A stretch of DNA of 64,000 bases, taken from NCBI GenBank assembly GCA_002419145.1, contig DIFN01000081.1, positions 1-64,000 of the forward strand. Reading direction: 5' to 3'. The stretch's first letter is position 1. Each line of letters starts with the position of its first letter. Of the stretch, positions 8,575 to 17,521 are shown one piece after another. Made by a program: the position numbers and the translations under genes. The notes below the pieces were generated by a model. It made no database searches. It had not been told where the DNA came from and saw nothing but the letters and a program-made list of their open reading frames with translations. Source of the DNA: Mageeibacillus sp. UBA5747 (lineage in GTDB: Bacteria; Bacillota; Clostridia; Saccharofermentanales; UBA5734).

Positions 8575-10461
8575 CAGGAGAATCACCGGGCGGCGGCGCG
8601 TCCGCTCAAATAGCAGATCCCGCAGTTGGTCCTTGAGCTGGTTGCTCGCCAGCATGACAGACAGAGGCTTGCTGGCCTGATCAGCCTTGCGGGCAAAAGC
8701 TGCGATTTTCTTCTGGGTTTCCTGAATGACTCGCTCACTCTCGCTTTCATACATGAACCCGCGGGTCTGGATATCCGGCTGGCCGGACAGGCTGTTGGTC
8801 TTGCCGTCGACAGCGATGAAAATCGCCACGACTCCGTCGTCCGACAACAGACGGCGATCCTTCAAGACCAGGTTGTCGAAGAAGCCTGCACTGGATCCAT
8901 CGATCAGGACGCCCTCGGCCTGGACAAAGCCACTGATCATTGCTTTTTGTTCAGCGGAATCGAATTCAAAGATGTCGCCATTGCCCAGCACAAAAATGCT
9001 TTCCCACGGGTTGCCCAGCTGGTTGGCCAGTTCGGCGTGGCGGTACAGGTGCCTGTACTCACCATGGGCTGGAATAAAAAAGCGGGGGTGGACCAGGTTG
9101 TGCAGGAGCTTGAGCTCCTCCTGATAGGCGTGGCCAGAGACATGAATTTCGGAGAGTGATTCATAAATGACATTGGCACCGCGGCGATACAGCTCATTGA
9201 TCACCCGGTAGACGGATTTTTCGTTGCCAGGAATCGCGGAAGAAGACAAGATCACGGTGTCACCGGGGACAATTTCTACCGAGCGATGCTCGGAAAAGGC
9301 CATTCGGGTCAGGGCAGACATCGGTTCTCCCTGGCTGCCGGTCGTGATCAAGACCAGTTTGTTAGCTGGGTAGCGGTCGATCTGGTTGACATCAATCAGG
9401 GTGCCCGGCTGCATCTCGATATAGCCCAGGGAATTGGCTGCATCAAAGACATTGACCATGCTGCGGCCGATCAGGGCGACCTTGCGGTCAAACTGTTCGG
9501 CTGCCGTGAAGATCTGCTGGACACGCGAAACATTGGAAGAGAAGGTGGTGACAAAGATCCGACCTTCGGCCTTGCCAAAAAGTTCGGACAGCGAATCGCC
9601 CACCTTGCGTTCGGAAGGGGTGTAGCCTTTCTTCTCAATGTTGGTGCTTTCACAGACCATCAGAAGGACACCCTCATCACCGATGGCGCCGATCCGGGCC
9701 AGATCTATCGGAGCGCCATGGATCGGCGTGTGATCGATTTTGAAGTCGCCGGAATGGTAGATGATGCCGGCGGGCGTCCGGATGGCCAGGGCATTGGCAT
9801 CCTCGATGCTATGGTTGACATGGATGAATTCGACCGAGAAAGTGCCGACTCCGACCACATCGCCGTCGCTGACTTTGATCAGCTGAGCATTTTTGACCCC
9901 CGTGCCACGGTCTTCGATCTTGCGACTGATCAGCTCTATGGTCAGATGATTGGCATAGACAGGGACTTTGAGGTCTTTCAGAAGATAGGGCAAGGCACCA
10001 ATGTGGTCCTCATGACCGTGGGTGATGAAGATGCCCTTTAGTTTCTGGCGGTTGTTGATGACATAGGAAAAATCCGGGATGACTACATCAATGCCGGGCA
10101 TGTCTTCGGCGGGGAAGGCAATGCCGCAATCGACAATGATCATTTCATCCCCATACTCGTAGACAGTCATGTTCTTGCCGATTTCGCGCATGCCGCCCAA
10201 GGGGATGACTTTCAGGTGTGGAGCACCTGGTTTCTGGGCCCCCACAGGTTGATGGCCTGCACCTGGCCGGTGGGCACGAGTCCCGGGAACGGCTGGTTTG
10301 GATACACTTTTCTGATGCGGCTGCCCCTGCGGCTGGGTGCTCTTCTTGGCCGGAGGCTGTGCTTTGGCTGTGACGGGTCGCTTGGCCTGAGGCTCAACTT
10401 TAAGAGATCCGGGGGCTTTTTGTGCCGGCCGGCTGGGTTTTGGTCTGGAATTTTCGGGCAT
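8557..10461 (-). CDS. rnj: Ribonuclease J with basic N-terminal extension
   Basis: Metallo-beta-lactamase/beta-CASP ribonuclease with 5'-3' exonuclease and endonuclease activity, used in mRNA decay and rRNA maturation. 634 residues. The catalytic core begins near residue 83 (LKVIPLGGMREIGKNM) and has the zinc motif H148-G-H150-E-D152-H153-I-G. Bacillota RNase J is usually about 555 residues; the extra 80 N-terminal residues are rich in Lys, Pro, Gln and Ala and probably disordered and RNA-binding. The start is supported by AGGAGG about 15 bases upstream on the minus strand. The last codons overlap the convergent AraC gene. Confidence 0.93.
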   Translation of the reverse strand: MPENSRPKPSRPAQKAPGSLKVEPQAKRPVTAKAQPPAKKSTQPQGQPHQKSVSKPAVPGTRAHRPGAGHQPVGAQKPGAPHLKVIPLGGMREIGKNMTVYEYGDEMIIVDCGIAFPAEDMPGIDVVIPDFSYVINNRQKLKGIFITHGHEDHIGALPYLLKDLKVPVYANHLTIELISRKIEDRGTGVKNAQLIKVSDGDVVGVGTFSVEFIHVNHSIEDANALAIRTPAGIIYHSGDFKIDHTPIHGAPIDLARIGAIGDEGVLLMVCESTNIEKKGYTPSERKVGDSLSELFGKAEGRIFVTTFSSNVSRVQQIFTAAEQFDRKVALIGRSMVNVFDAANSLGYIEMQPGTLIDVNQIDRYPANKLVLITTGSQGEPMSALTRMAFSEHRSVEIVPGDTVILSSSAIPGNEKSVYRVINELYRRGANVIYESLSEIHVSGHAYQEELKLLHNLVHPRFFIPAHGEYRHLYRHAELANQLGNPWESIFVLGNGDIFEFDSAEQKAMISGFVQAEGVLIDGSSAGFFDNLVLKDRRLLSDDGVVAIFIAVDGKTNSLSGQPDIQTRGFMYESESERVIQETQKKIAAFARKADQASKPLSVMLASNQLKDQLRDLLFERTRRRPVILLSVLTV

Positions 10462-10505
10462 ATCTGTTACGTTTCCTCCTGGAAAATGGATTTTCTTCTG
10501 CCCTC

Positions 10506-10514
10506 ATCATAACA
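10506..10514 (-). promoter_or_regulatory. Extended -10 promoter candidate for rnjA
   Basis: On the minus strand, TGT followed by TATGAT lies about 45 bases before the RNase J start. No convincing -35 is present. Confidence 0.35.
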
Positions 10515-10556
10515 CGGCTTTTCCGGCTTGGGTATCTTTTTATGTTACGGAGAGTC

Positions 10557-10585
10557 TTGCCAAGGCGAAATCCGCATGATAGAAT
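10557..10585 (+). promoter_or_regulatory. Sigma-A promoter of rpsT
   Basis: TTGCCA (10557-10562), 17-base spacer, TAGAAT (10580-10585), about 68 bases before the rpsT ATG. Confidence 0.83.
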
Positions 10586-10652
10586 ACACCCGTGCAAAAA
10601 CGCGTGCAAAAACGAAACGCAATCATTGCGTCTTCCCGGGAGGTGAAAAGAC

Positions 10653-10916
10653 ATGCCGAATATCAAGTCAGCCATCAAGCGCGTCAAGGTTAACGCCAAA
10701 AAGACCGCTGCCAACAAGATCAAAAAAAGCGAGATTCGCACAGCCGTCAAGAAGACCAAAGCCGCTGTGGCCTCTTCTGCGGAAGGTGCTGCCAATATGA
10801 TCCAATCGACCCAGGCCACACTCGACAAAGCCGCTGCCAAGGGCTACCTGCACAAGAACACAGCAGCCCGCAAAAAATCCCGCCTGGCCAAGGCCTTGAA
10901 CAATCTGGGCAAGTAA
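10653..10916 (+). CDS. rpsT: 30S ribosomal protein S20
   Basis: An 87-residue, strongly basic primary 16S rRNA-binding protein. It begins MPNIKSAIKRVKVNAKKTAA, the family signature, and ends in the alanine/lysine-rich helix HKNTAARKKSRLAKALNNL. The start follows GGGAGGTG at a good distance. It is a single-gene unit, with its own promoter upstream and a strong terminator downstream. Confidence 0.97.
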   Translation: MPNIKSAIKRVKVNAKKTAANKIKKSEIRTAVKKTKAAVASSAEGAANMIQSTQATLDKAAAKGYLHKNTAARKKSRLAKALNNLGK

Positions 10917-10945
10917 GACTGGACCATACACTTGATTTTGACAGG

Positions 10946-10979
10946 AAGGGTAGCTTCATCAGGAAGCGGCCCTTTTTTT
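10946..10979 (+). terminator. Intrinsic terminator of rpsT
   Basis: Stem AAGGG..GCTTC / GAAGC..CCCTT with loop ATCAG, followed by a run of seven T. Confidence 0.9.
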
Positions 10980-11019
10980 CATGCCGGAAGACAGAACCAG
11001 ACGATTTTCCCAGCCACGT

Positions 11020-11050
11020 AAAAAGGGCCAAGGCAAAGACCTCGACCCTT
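11020..11050 (-). terminator. Intrinsic terminator of tyrS
   Basis: On the minus strand, AAGGGTCGAGG pairs with CCTTGGCCCTT (one G-T pair at each of two positions), followed by TTTTT. It lies 33 bases after the tyrS stop. Confidence 0.8.
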
Positions 11051-11082
11051 CTGGCACTGGCTGATTCAAGGATGACGCACCG

Positions 11083-12315
11083 TCAGGCGATGGTGAAGCG
11101 GTGGTAGGCTTTCTTGCCTTTGCGGACGATGGCTTCACCCGTGCTGAAATCTTCGGGTGTCAGCAGGCGGGCGAAGTCGGTGATGGTAACGTCATTAAGG
11201 GTGATGCCACCCTGGGAGATGAGACGGCGACCTTCCCCTTTGGAAGGGATCAGCCCGGCAGTCAGCAAGGCATCGAGCAGGGGGATGCCAGCTGCCAGAT
11301 CAGCCTTGGCCAAAGCCGTGCTGGCCATCTGCTCCGAACGGCCGCCCTTTTCGAACAAGTCTTCAGCCTGAGCGCGGGCAGCTGCAGCTGCCTTGGCACC
11401 ATGAACAATGGTGGTCACTTCCAAAGCCAGTCGTTTTTTGGCTTCGTTGATGGCGGCATCCTGAAGTTTGGCATACTCGTCGATTTCTGGCAACGGCAGG
11501 AAAGTCAGGAGTTTGAGACAATTGATGACGTCAGCATCATCGATGTTGCGCCAGTACTGGTAGAATTCGTATGGACTGGTCTTGGCCGGATCGAGCCAGA
11601 CGGCACCCTTGGCAGTTTTGCCCATTTTGGTCCCCGCGCTGGTGGTCAACAGGCGGAAGGTCATGCCAAAAGCCGCGCTCTGGTCTTTGCGGCGGATCAG
11701 GTCGACACCACCGAGGATGTTGGACCATTGGTCGTCCCCGCCCAGTTGTATCTGGCATTGGTACTGGCGGTGCAGGACCAGGAAATCGTACGACTGCATC
11801 AGCATGTAGTTGAATTCGAGAAAAGTCAGGCCCTGCTCCATGCGGTTGCGGTAGCAATCAGCCGTCAGCATGCGGTTGACGGAAAAATGAGGACCGATGT
11901 CACGCAGGAAATCAATATAATTGAGCTTCAAAAGCCAGTCGGCGTTGTTGATCATCAGAGCCTTGCCATCTGAAAAATCGATCAGGATTTTCATCTGCTC
12001 CTTGAAGCGGTCGCCATTGTGCTGGATTGTTTCTGGGGTCATGATCTGGCGCAAGTCCGAGCGACCGGAGGGATCGCCAATCATGGCTGTGCCACCGCCG
12101 ATCAGGGCGATCGGGCGATGACCGGCCTGTTGCATGTGGGCCATGACCATCATCTGGACAAAATGGCCGACATGGAGGCTGTCCGCAGTCGGATCAAAGC
12201 CAATGTAAAACGTAACCCCCGGCTGGCCCAGCAATTCGCGGACTTCCGTCTCATGCGTGACCTGGGCCAGGTAGCCACGGTCCTTGAGCAGATCATAGAC
12301 ATTCTGGTTTGACAT
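11083..12315 (-). CDS. tyrS: Tyrosyl-tRNA synthetase
   Basis: Class Ic synthetase, charges tRNA-Tyr. ATG 12315 ([10 protein letters not shown]) is preferred over an in-frame GTG nine bases upstream because AGAGAG sits 8 bases before the ATG but touches the GTG. 410 residues. The HIGH-type motif is H48-V-G-H51, the KMSKS-type loop is K230-M-G-K-T234, and an S4 RNA-binding domain forms the C terminus (about residues 345-410). KMGKT-type loops occur in the TyrZ-like branch. It lies 74 bases downstream of tmcAL on the same strand; this gap is too short for a T-box leader. Confidence 0.95.
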   Translation of the reverse strand: MSNQNVYDLLKDRGYLAQVTHETEVRELLGQPGVTFYIGFDPTADSLHVGHFVQMMVMAHMQQAGHRPIALIGGGTAMIGDPSGRSDLRQIMTPETIQHNGDRFKEQMKILIDFSDGKALMINNADWLLKLNYIDFLRDIGPHFSVNRMLTADCYRNRMEQGLTFLEFNYMLMQSYDFLVLHRQYQCQIQLGGDDQWSNILGGVDLIRRKDQSAAFGMTFRLLTTSAGTKMGKTAKGAVWLDPAKTSPYEFYQYWRNIDDADVINCLKLLTFLPLPEIDEYAKLQDAAINEAKKRLALEVTTIVHGAKAAAAARAQAEDLFEKGGRSEQMASTALAKADLAAGIPLLDALLTAGLIPSKGEGRRLISQGGITLNDVTITDFARLLTPEDFSTGEAIVRKGKKAYHRFTIA

Positions 12316-12389
12316 GGGGAACACTCTCTTTCTGAAACGAATCTTGCCCGTTAGGGCCTGGAATGGATGGGTCAGGGTCCTTGTGGATT

Positions 12390-13661
12390 TTAACGAATGA
12401 CAACGGGCCTGTCAAAATCTGCTCCGGCATTCGATCCGTTCAGGATCGACCAGAGGTCGGTTCCGGCCAGGTCAAACTGGGCTTGGTGTTGAAGATTGGC
12501 ATCCCTGGCGTGTTCATGAAAGTCGGAGCCACGGGTGATGATCGGTAAACTGGCTTTCTGCCGCATTAACTTCAACAGGTAACGCCCATTCTTGTCGAAT
12601 CCGAGGACCCGGATGTAGGCAGGCCCTCCTGCCGCATCGAATTGTTCCAGATCAGACACGGTGAGGTTCAGGAGCAGGTGCAGCAGGGCGCGCTGCACCC
12701 TGGTTCGCGGCAGACGCCGGCTCATGGCTTCTTCGACCAGCTGGCTGATCCGTGCAGACTGTGAGGCCTCATGAGCGGGGCGGCGGGCGAATTCGTGCAG
12801 GCGCTGAGCCAGGCCTTCCCCCATGCCCGGGTAGACCAGAAGGCTTTCCGGACTGCGAGTCCGCAGCAGGGTCAGGATGGGGACAGATAGATCGTCGTAT
12901 AAGACCAGGCCTTTCTGACCAGCGACCGTTTCCAGAAGAATACCCAGCGCCTCAGGCGGCATGGCGTGAGCCAGATTCTGGAGCAAGGCTGCCGGATTGT
13001 CCCTGCTTTGGGCTATGACCTGCCGGACAGCGGTGGCGCTGGCAAAGCGGGATGCCAAGGAAAGATCAAGATACCCCTGGCCCTGCCGCTGGAAAGTGAC
13101 AGGTTCAAGGCGTTTGGGGGCGGGCAGGCGCATGTTGGCTTTCAAATACTCAACAGCCAGGATGTTATTGGAACTTTTGAGCAAAGCTGCCTTGCGTTCA
13201 TCATCGAGCAGCTGGGCCACTGCCTGCTGACGCGCCGCAGCAAAGGAGAGGCCGGTATCGAGATGTTCCTGCAGGGCTGCTTGAAAGGCCGGCGTCTCGC
13301 TGACTAAAACCCGGGCCAGATCGACCAGATCGGGCAATGTACCATGTTCGCTGCCAAAGACCAGCGTTTTCGTGATGCCTGTGGCAGCCAGAACCTGCAC
13401 ACCGCCGGCAGCAAAGCGTTCGGCGCTGGCAGTGGCATAGGGCAAGGGTAGTTCCAGGACAAGGCTCGCCCCACAGGCCAGAGCCATCCGAGCCCGGGCC
13501 CATTTATCGAGCACAGCCGGCTCGCCCCGCTGCGTAAAAGATCCGCTCATGACCACAACAATCGCCGTGTCTTTGCCAAAGGTCTCTTTGACCTTTTGCA
13601 GCTGCCAGGCATGGCCGTTGTGCAGAGGATTGTATTCCACAATGATTCCAGCAGTTTTCAT
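12390..13661 (-). CDS. tmcAL: tRNA(Met) cytidine acetate ligase (TmcAL/YlbM family)
   Basis: Uses acetate and ATP to form N4-acetylcytidine at the wobble base of elongator tRNA-Met, as shown for the Bacillus YlbM homologue. 423 residues, normal length. The N terminus [17 protein letters not shown] contains the nucleotidylyl-transferase HxGH motif (H14-N-G-H17), followed by [10 protein letters not shown] and [10 protein letters not shown], both conserved in the family. Likely cotranscribed with tyrS. The start faces a divergent gene only 48 bases away. Confidence 0.92.
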   Translation of the reverse strand: MKTAGIIVEYNPLHNGHAWQLQKVKETFGKDTAIVVVMSGSFTQRGEPAVLDKWARARMALACGASLVLELPLPYATASAERFAAGGVQVLAATGITKTLVFGSEHGTLPDLVDLARVLVSETPAFQAALQEHLDTGLSFAAARQQAVAQLLDDERKAALLKSSNNILAVEYLKANMRLPAPKRLEPVTFQRQGQGYLDLSLASRFASATAVRQVIAQSRDNPAALLQNLAHAMPPEALGILLETVAGQKGLVLYDDLSVPILTLLRTRSPESLLVYPGMGEGLAQRLHEFARRPAHEASQSARISQLVEEAMSRRLPRTRVQRALLHLLLNLTVSDLEQFDAAGGPAYIRVLGFDKNGRYLLKLMRQKASLPIITRGSDFHEHARDANLQHQAQFDLAGTDLWSILNGSNAGADFDRPVVIR

Positions 13662-13668
13662 GAGGTCG

Positions 13669-13677
13669 ATTATAGCA
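13669..13677 (-). promoter_or_regulatory. Extended -10 promoter of tmcAL-tyrS
   Basis: On the minus strand, TGC followed by TATAAT lies 8 bases before the tmcAL ATG. No clear -35. Position implies a transcript with an extremely short or no leader. Confidence 0.45.
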
Positions 13678-13692
13678 GTGGCAAGGTGATTC

Positions 13693-13701
13693 TGCTATGA
13701 T
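13693..13701 (+). promoter_or_regulatory. Extended -10 promoter of the divergent anchored-protein gene
   Basis: TGC followed by TATGAT (13696-13701). The expected start of transcription, about 7 bases on, falls almost at the ATG at 13710. Forms a mirrored pair with the tmcAL promoter. Confidence 0.42.
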
Positions 13702-13709
13702 GACGGCAT

Positions 13710-15035
13710 ATGGCAACAATTGGTGCAAACAATCGCCCCCGCAAGGTCAGATGGCTGCTTGGCTTTGGGATCCTGCTGCTGGTAGCAGGGGTAGCCCTGC
13801 TGTGGTTGCGTGATACAGCACCTGCCGCACGCCCTTTTGCGGTGCCTGGGTCGCAAGACTCGTCCCCTTTCGCGGCGTATCTTGATGACAAGGGCGCTCA
13901 AACCCTTTCAGACCGCCTGAATACCCAATTGATGACCAGCTCTGGCTTGGTATCCTGGTACCAGCAAGCTCAGGAAGAACTCGGAATTCCGGCCCAGTGG
14001 TCGCACAAACTGATTGCGCAAGATCAATTGCTGTATGGTTCCTGGCTGGCTGAGCGAGGGGAGCAGAGGTCATTTGCCCAGTGGAACGAGCAATTCCGAG
14101 CCGGTTTCATCAGTCCGGACGGTCTTGTTTATGCCGAAAGAACGCTGACCCCGGAGAGTGTGCCTGAAAAGTTGTCCGAGCCAGGATCGGTCGTTGAACT
14201 GGAACCTGTTGCTGATGAAATGGTTTCCTGGTCTGATTCACTGCATTATTTCCGCGTATTGGCCCTGGCCTATGATCATTGGCCCCAAGATGAACTGGAT
14301 CTTCAAGAAAAAGCGCTGGCTGCAAACGTGGCCCGGGTGCTTGGCACAAACCTGGAGCCGGACCAAGTTGTTGCTATTCCTACTTCAGCTCCAACAATGG
14401 ATCCTGCTGCCACTCCGACCCCTCGCCCGCAATCGACCGTTGAATCAGCAGATGCAGGCTTTGCCCGCGATCCGGTGATCCGGCTGGCTTCCCTGGACTT
14501 GCTGGCTCTGCGCGCCCTGGCGGACCTGGAGCCGGACTTGGCCAACCGGTATGCGGAAGCTGTCGCACTGGTCCGCGGCGGACTGATCAGTGATTCCCTG
14601 CCTTTGTATGCCTATGGCTATGCCACTCTGCAGCAAGGCTATGTTCGTTTTGTCAGCACAGCCCCCGTGGTTGATCTGGCGGATTCGCTCACCTGCGCCC
14701 TGCACCTGGCTGAAATTGGCGAGCTCGACCCACGCACCCTGAGCTGGCTCGTCGAACAACTGCTCAACGATCATGCCCTGTATGCCTCTTATCACATCGC
14801 CCAAGGGCAAGCCAGCACGGCGCAAGAATCCCTGGACGGCCTGGCCTTGACAGCTCGCATCGCCCGGATTGCCAACCACGAGCAGCTGTACAGGAAAGCC
14901 GTTGACCGCCTTCAGTGGCACCGAGCTACCAGTCCGACCAGTTCGGTCCTGGACGCTGTTTTTCGCCAGGATAGCCAGGGTATTGTCACGATCACTGCCC
15001 GCGACAATCTCCTGGCCTTACTGGCACTGTCGTGA
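13710..15035 (+). CDS. Uncharacterised membrane-anchored extracytoplasmic protein
   Basis: I do not recognise the family. 441 residues: a short basic N terminus (NNRPRKVRW), one hydrophobic helix (about residues 15-33) acting as signal anchor, then a large soluble region predicted to lie outside the membrane. A low-complexity linker rich in Pro, Thr and Ala (about residues 226-250) separates two helical, Leu/Ala-rich halves. No catalytic motif or Cys pair was found. The start has no Shine-Dalgarno; the ATG lies about 8 bases after an extended -10 element, so the message may be leaderless. A peptidoglycan- or surface-related role would be guesswork. Confidence 0.75.
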   Translation: MATIGANNRPRKVRWLLGFGILLLVAGVALLWLRDTAPAARPFAVPGSQDSSPFAAYLDDKGAQTLSDRLNTQLMTSSGLVSWYQQAQEELGIPAQWSHKLIAQDQLLYGSWLAERGEQRSFAQWNEQFRAGFISPDGLVYAERTLTPESVPEKLSEPGSVVELEPVADEMVSWSDSLHYFRVLALAYDHWPQDELDLQEKALAANVARVLGTNLEPDQVVAIPTSAPTMDPAATPTPRPQSTVESADAGFARDPVIRLASLDLLALRALADLEPDLANRYAEAVALVRGGLISDSLPLYAYGYATLQQGYVRFVSTAPVVDLADSLTCALHLAEIGELDPRTLSWLVEQLLNDHALYASYHIAQGQASTAQESLDGLALTARIARIANHEQLYRKAVDRLQWHRATSPTSSVLDAVFRQDSQGIVTITARDNLLALLALS

Positions 15036-15085
15036 AAAATCCCGCAAAACCTGGCTTTTTTCTTACTTAGCCGGGCTCATGGCGG

Positions 15086-15114
15086 TTGGCAGTCCCTAGC
15101 CTTTCGGCTATACT
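15086..15114 (+). promoter_or_regulatory. Sigma-A promoter of pta-ackA
   Basis: TTGGCA (15086-15091), 17-base spacer, TATACT (15109-15114), leaving a leader of about 88 bases before the pta ATG. Confidence 0.84.
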
Positions 15115-15209
15115 GGAGTGTGTTCTCAAAGAACAAGCTGACCGTCTGGTTGCCAGCACAATCCGGCCGACCGCAGCTTGGACCGGTTAAAAAAAGAGGA
15201 GTATCTATC

Positions 15210-16202
15210 ATGGGTTTCATTGACAAGATCTTTGACCAAGCCAGAAGTGACAAAAAGACCATTGTATTGCCGGAAGCATCGGACCCGCGGACCATCGAAG
15301 CTTGCGCCAAGATATTGGAAAAGGGCATTGCAAACATCGTCCTGATCGGTGATCCGGCGAAGGTGAAGGCCGTCGCGCCGCAGTGGGACATTTCTGGTGC
15401 CACCATTATCGATCCGGCAACCAGCAAAGATTTTACGGCCTATGCCGATGCATACTATGAGATGCGCAAGTCCAAAGGTATGACACCGGAACAGGCGCAG
15501 CAGACCATGCTTGATCCACTCTTTTTTGGTGTCATGATGGTTAAGATGCAGGCTGCTGATGGCATGGTCGCCGGCGCAATCAACTCCACCGCCAACACCC
15601 TGCGCCCGGCCCTGCAGATCCTCAAGACCGCTCCCGGCACTAAACTGGTCTCCTCGTTTTTCATCATGGATGTACCGGATTGTGAATTCGGAGCCGACGG
15701 CCTGTTCCTGTTCTCGGATGCCGGCCTGATGGAAAACCCCGACGCCGACCAGCTTTCCGAAATCGCTCTGTCCTCAGCCAAATCCTTCAGAACTTTGACC
15801 GGGATTGAACCAATCGTAGCCATGCTTTCCTACTCGACCTACGGTTCGGCCAAGAATCCACTGGTCGACAAGGTAGTCGAAGCCACCCGCCTGGCCAAGG
15901 AAAAGGCACCCGACCTGGCCCTGGATGGCGAACTGCAGCTCGATGCCGCCATCGTCCCTTCCGTCGGCAAGAGCAAAGCCCCGCAGAGCCCGGTCGCCGG
16001 CAAAGCCAATGTCCTGATTTTCCCTGATCTCAATGCTGGCAATATCGGCTACAAACTGGTCCAGCGCCTGGCCAAGGCCGAGGCCTACGGCCCGGTCACC
16101 CAGGGTATCGCCCGCCCTGTCAACGATCTCTCCCGCGGCTGCTCTGCTGACGACATTGTCGGCGTCGTCGCCATCACAGCCGTCCAGGCTCAGGAGGCTT
16201 AA
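15210..16202 (+). CDS. pta: Phosphate acetyltransferase
   Basis: Converts acetyl-CoA and phosphate to acetyl phosphate, the first step of acetate formation. ATG 15210 (MGFIDKIFDQAR) follows AGAGGAG; the frame is open 90 bases further up but lies beyond the promoter. 330 residues, the length of the short Pta class lacking the N-terminal DRTGG region. Family motifs are present: VLPEASDPRT near the start and SFFIMDVPD, with the C-terminal GxARPVNDLSRGCS signature. ackA begins 3 bases after the stop, so the two enzymes are made together and yield ATP during fermentation. Confidence 0.96.
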   Translation: MGFIDKIFDQARSDKKTIVLPEASDPRTIEACAKILEKGIANIVLIGDPAKVKAVAPQWDISGATIIDPATSKDFTAYADAYYEMRKSKGMTPEQAQQTMLDPLFFGVMMVKMQAADGMVAGAINSTANTLRPALQILKTAPGTKLVSSFFIMDVPDCEFGADGLFLFSDAGLMENPDADQLSEIALSSAKSFRTLTGIEPIVAMLSYSTYGSAKNPLVDKVVEATRLAKEKAPDLALDGELQLDAAIVPSVGKSKAPQSPVAGKANVLIFPDLNAGNIGYKLVQRLAKAEAYGPVTQGIARPVNDLSRGCSADDIVGVVAITAVQAQEA

Positions 16203-16205
16203 GCC

Positions 16206-17411
16206 ATGAATGTACTTGTCATCAATGCCGGCAGTTCTTCCCTCAAATACCAGCTCCTCGACGCACTGAATGGTGATGTCCTGGCCAAGGGCGGCGCCGA
16301 GCGCATCGGCCTGGACCATGCCCTGATTAAGCACACCAGCAAAGGCTGCGACACCGTTACACTGCCGATGGACTTGCCCAATCACAAGGTCGCCGTCCAA
16401 GCGGTCTTGTCTGTGCTCACCTCCGAGGAGCACGGCATCATCAAGGGCATGGACGAAATCGACGCCGTCGGCCATCGTGTCGTCCATGGCGGCGAGAAAT
16501 TCGCATCCTCAGCCCTGATCACCCCGGAAGTCAAGCGGGCGATCCGTTCCTGCTTCGACCTCGCCCCGCTGCACAATCCGCCGAACATGACCGGTATCGA
16601 AGCCTGTGAAGAAGCCATGCCGGGCGTGCCCCAGGTGGCTGTGTTCGACACCGCTTTCCACCAGACCATGCCAGCCAAGGCCTACATGTATGCCCTGCCC
16701 TACGAAATGTATGAAAAACATGGCGTCCGCAAATACGGCTTCCATGGTACGTCACACGGTTATGTCGCCCGCCGCGCCGCTGAGATGATGGGCAAACCCT
16801 ACGAGTCTGTCAACATCATCACCTGCCATTTGGGCAACGGTTCTTCCATCGCCGCGATTGAGAAGGGCAAGTGCGTCGACACCACCATGGGTCTGACGCC
16901 TCTGTCCGGTATCTGCATGGGTACCCGCAGCGGCGATATCGACCCGGCGATTGTGACCTTCCTGATGGAAAAAGAAAAGCTTGACACCAAGGGTATCGAC
17001 AACCTGATGAACAAGCAATCAGGTGTGCTCGGCATTTCTGGCGTCAGCAGCGATTTCCGCGACCTGTACGCAGCAGCCGGTGAGGGTAACAAGCGGGCCC
17101 GCCTGGCACTCGATATTTTTAAGTATCAGTGCCGCAAGTACATCGGCATGTATGCAGCTGCCATGGGTGGCGTCGATGCCGTCGTCTTCACGGCTGGCAT
17201 CGGTGAAAACACCGCCGATATCCGCCAGGGTGCTTGCGAAGGCCTGACCTACATGGGCTGCGAGATCGACCCCTATCGCAACGCCTCAGTCCGTGGCCGC
17301 GAGGCCGTTGTCTCGACCGATGAGTCTAAGGTCAAAGTCCTGGTGGTCCCGACCAACGAAGAACTGGCTATCGCCCGCGAAACAGCCCGGATCTGCGGCT
17401 TCTCAATCTGA
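16206..17411 (+). CDS. ackA: Acetate kinase
   Basis: Transfers the phosphate of acetyl phosphate to ADP, giving acetate and ATP. 401 residues, the normal length. ASKHA-fold signatures are clear: [12 protein letters not shown] at residues 5-16, [21 protein letters not shown] and the glycine-rich THLGNGSS-like [22 protein letters not shown] follows. The Shine-Dalgarno GGAGG lies in the end of pta. A strong hairpin without a U-tract follows between this gene and proS. Confidence 0.97.
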   Translation: MNVLVINAGSSSLKYQLLDALNGDVLAKGGAERIGLDHALIKHTSKGCDTVTLPMDLPNHKVAVQAVLSVLTSEEHGIIKGMDEIDAVGHRVVHGGEKFASSALITPEVKRAIRSCFDLAPLHNPPNMTGIEACEEAMPGVPQVAVFDTAFHQTMPAKAYMYALPYEMYEKHGVRKYGFHGTSHGYVARRAAEMMGKPYESVNIITCHLGNGSSIAAIEKGKCVDTTMGLTPLSGICMGTRSGDIDPAIVTFLMEKEKLDTKGIDNLMNKQSGVLGISGVSSDFRDLYAAAGEGNKRARLALDIFKYQCRKYIGMYAAAMGGVDAVVFTAGIGENTADIRQGACEGLTYMGCEIDPYRNASVRGREAVVSTDESKVKVLVVPTNEELAIARETARICGFSI

Positions 17412-17445
17412 GATTTGCCCGCTTCAGACCATCCTCTGTCCACCT

Positions 17446-17477
17446 GAGGCTGCCACCGATCCGTTCGGGGCAGCCTC
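17446..17477. other. Strong hairpin between ackA and proS
   Basis: GAGGCTGCC pairs with GGCAGCCTC, and inside it CCGA pairs with TCGG, giving 13 base pairs with a single bulged A and a 5-base loop. It ends 44 bases before the proS ATG. No T-run follows, so it is not a standard terminator. Confidence 0.65.
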
Positions 17478-17521
17478 TGACAATCCCACACCTATTGACA
17501 GCCCAAAGGAGAAAGAGCCTC

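Noticed and set aside
12325..12389. Possible T-box leader before tyrS
   Set aside because: The gap to tmcAL is only about 74 bases and shows no T-box sequence, stem or terminator pair.
17412..17521. Possible T-box leader before proS
   Set aside because: About 110 bases is too short and the conserved T-box antiterminator sequence is not seen; only a single hairpin is present.
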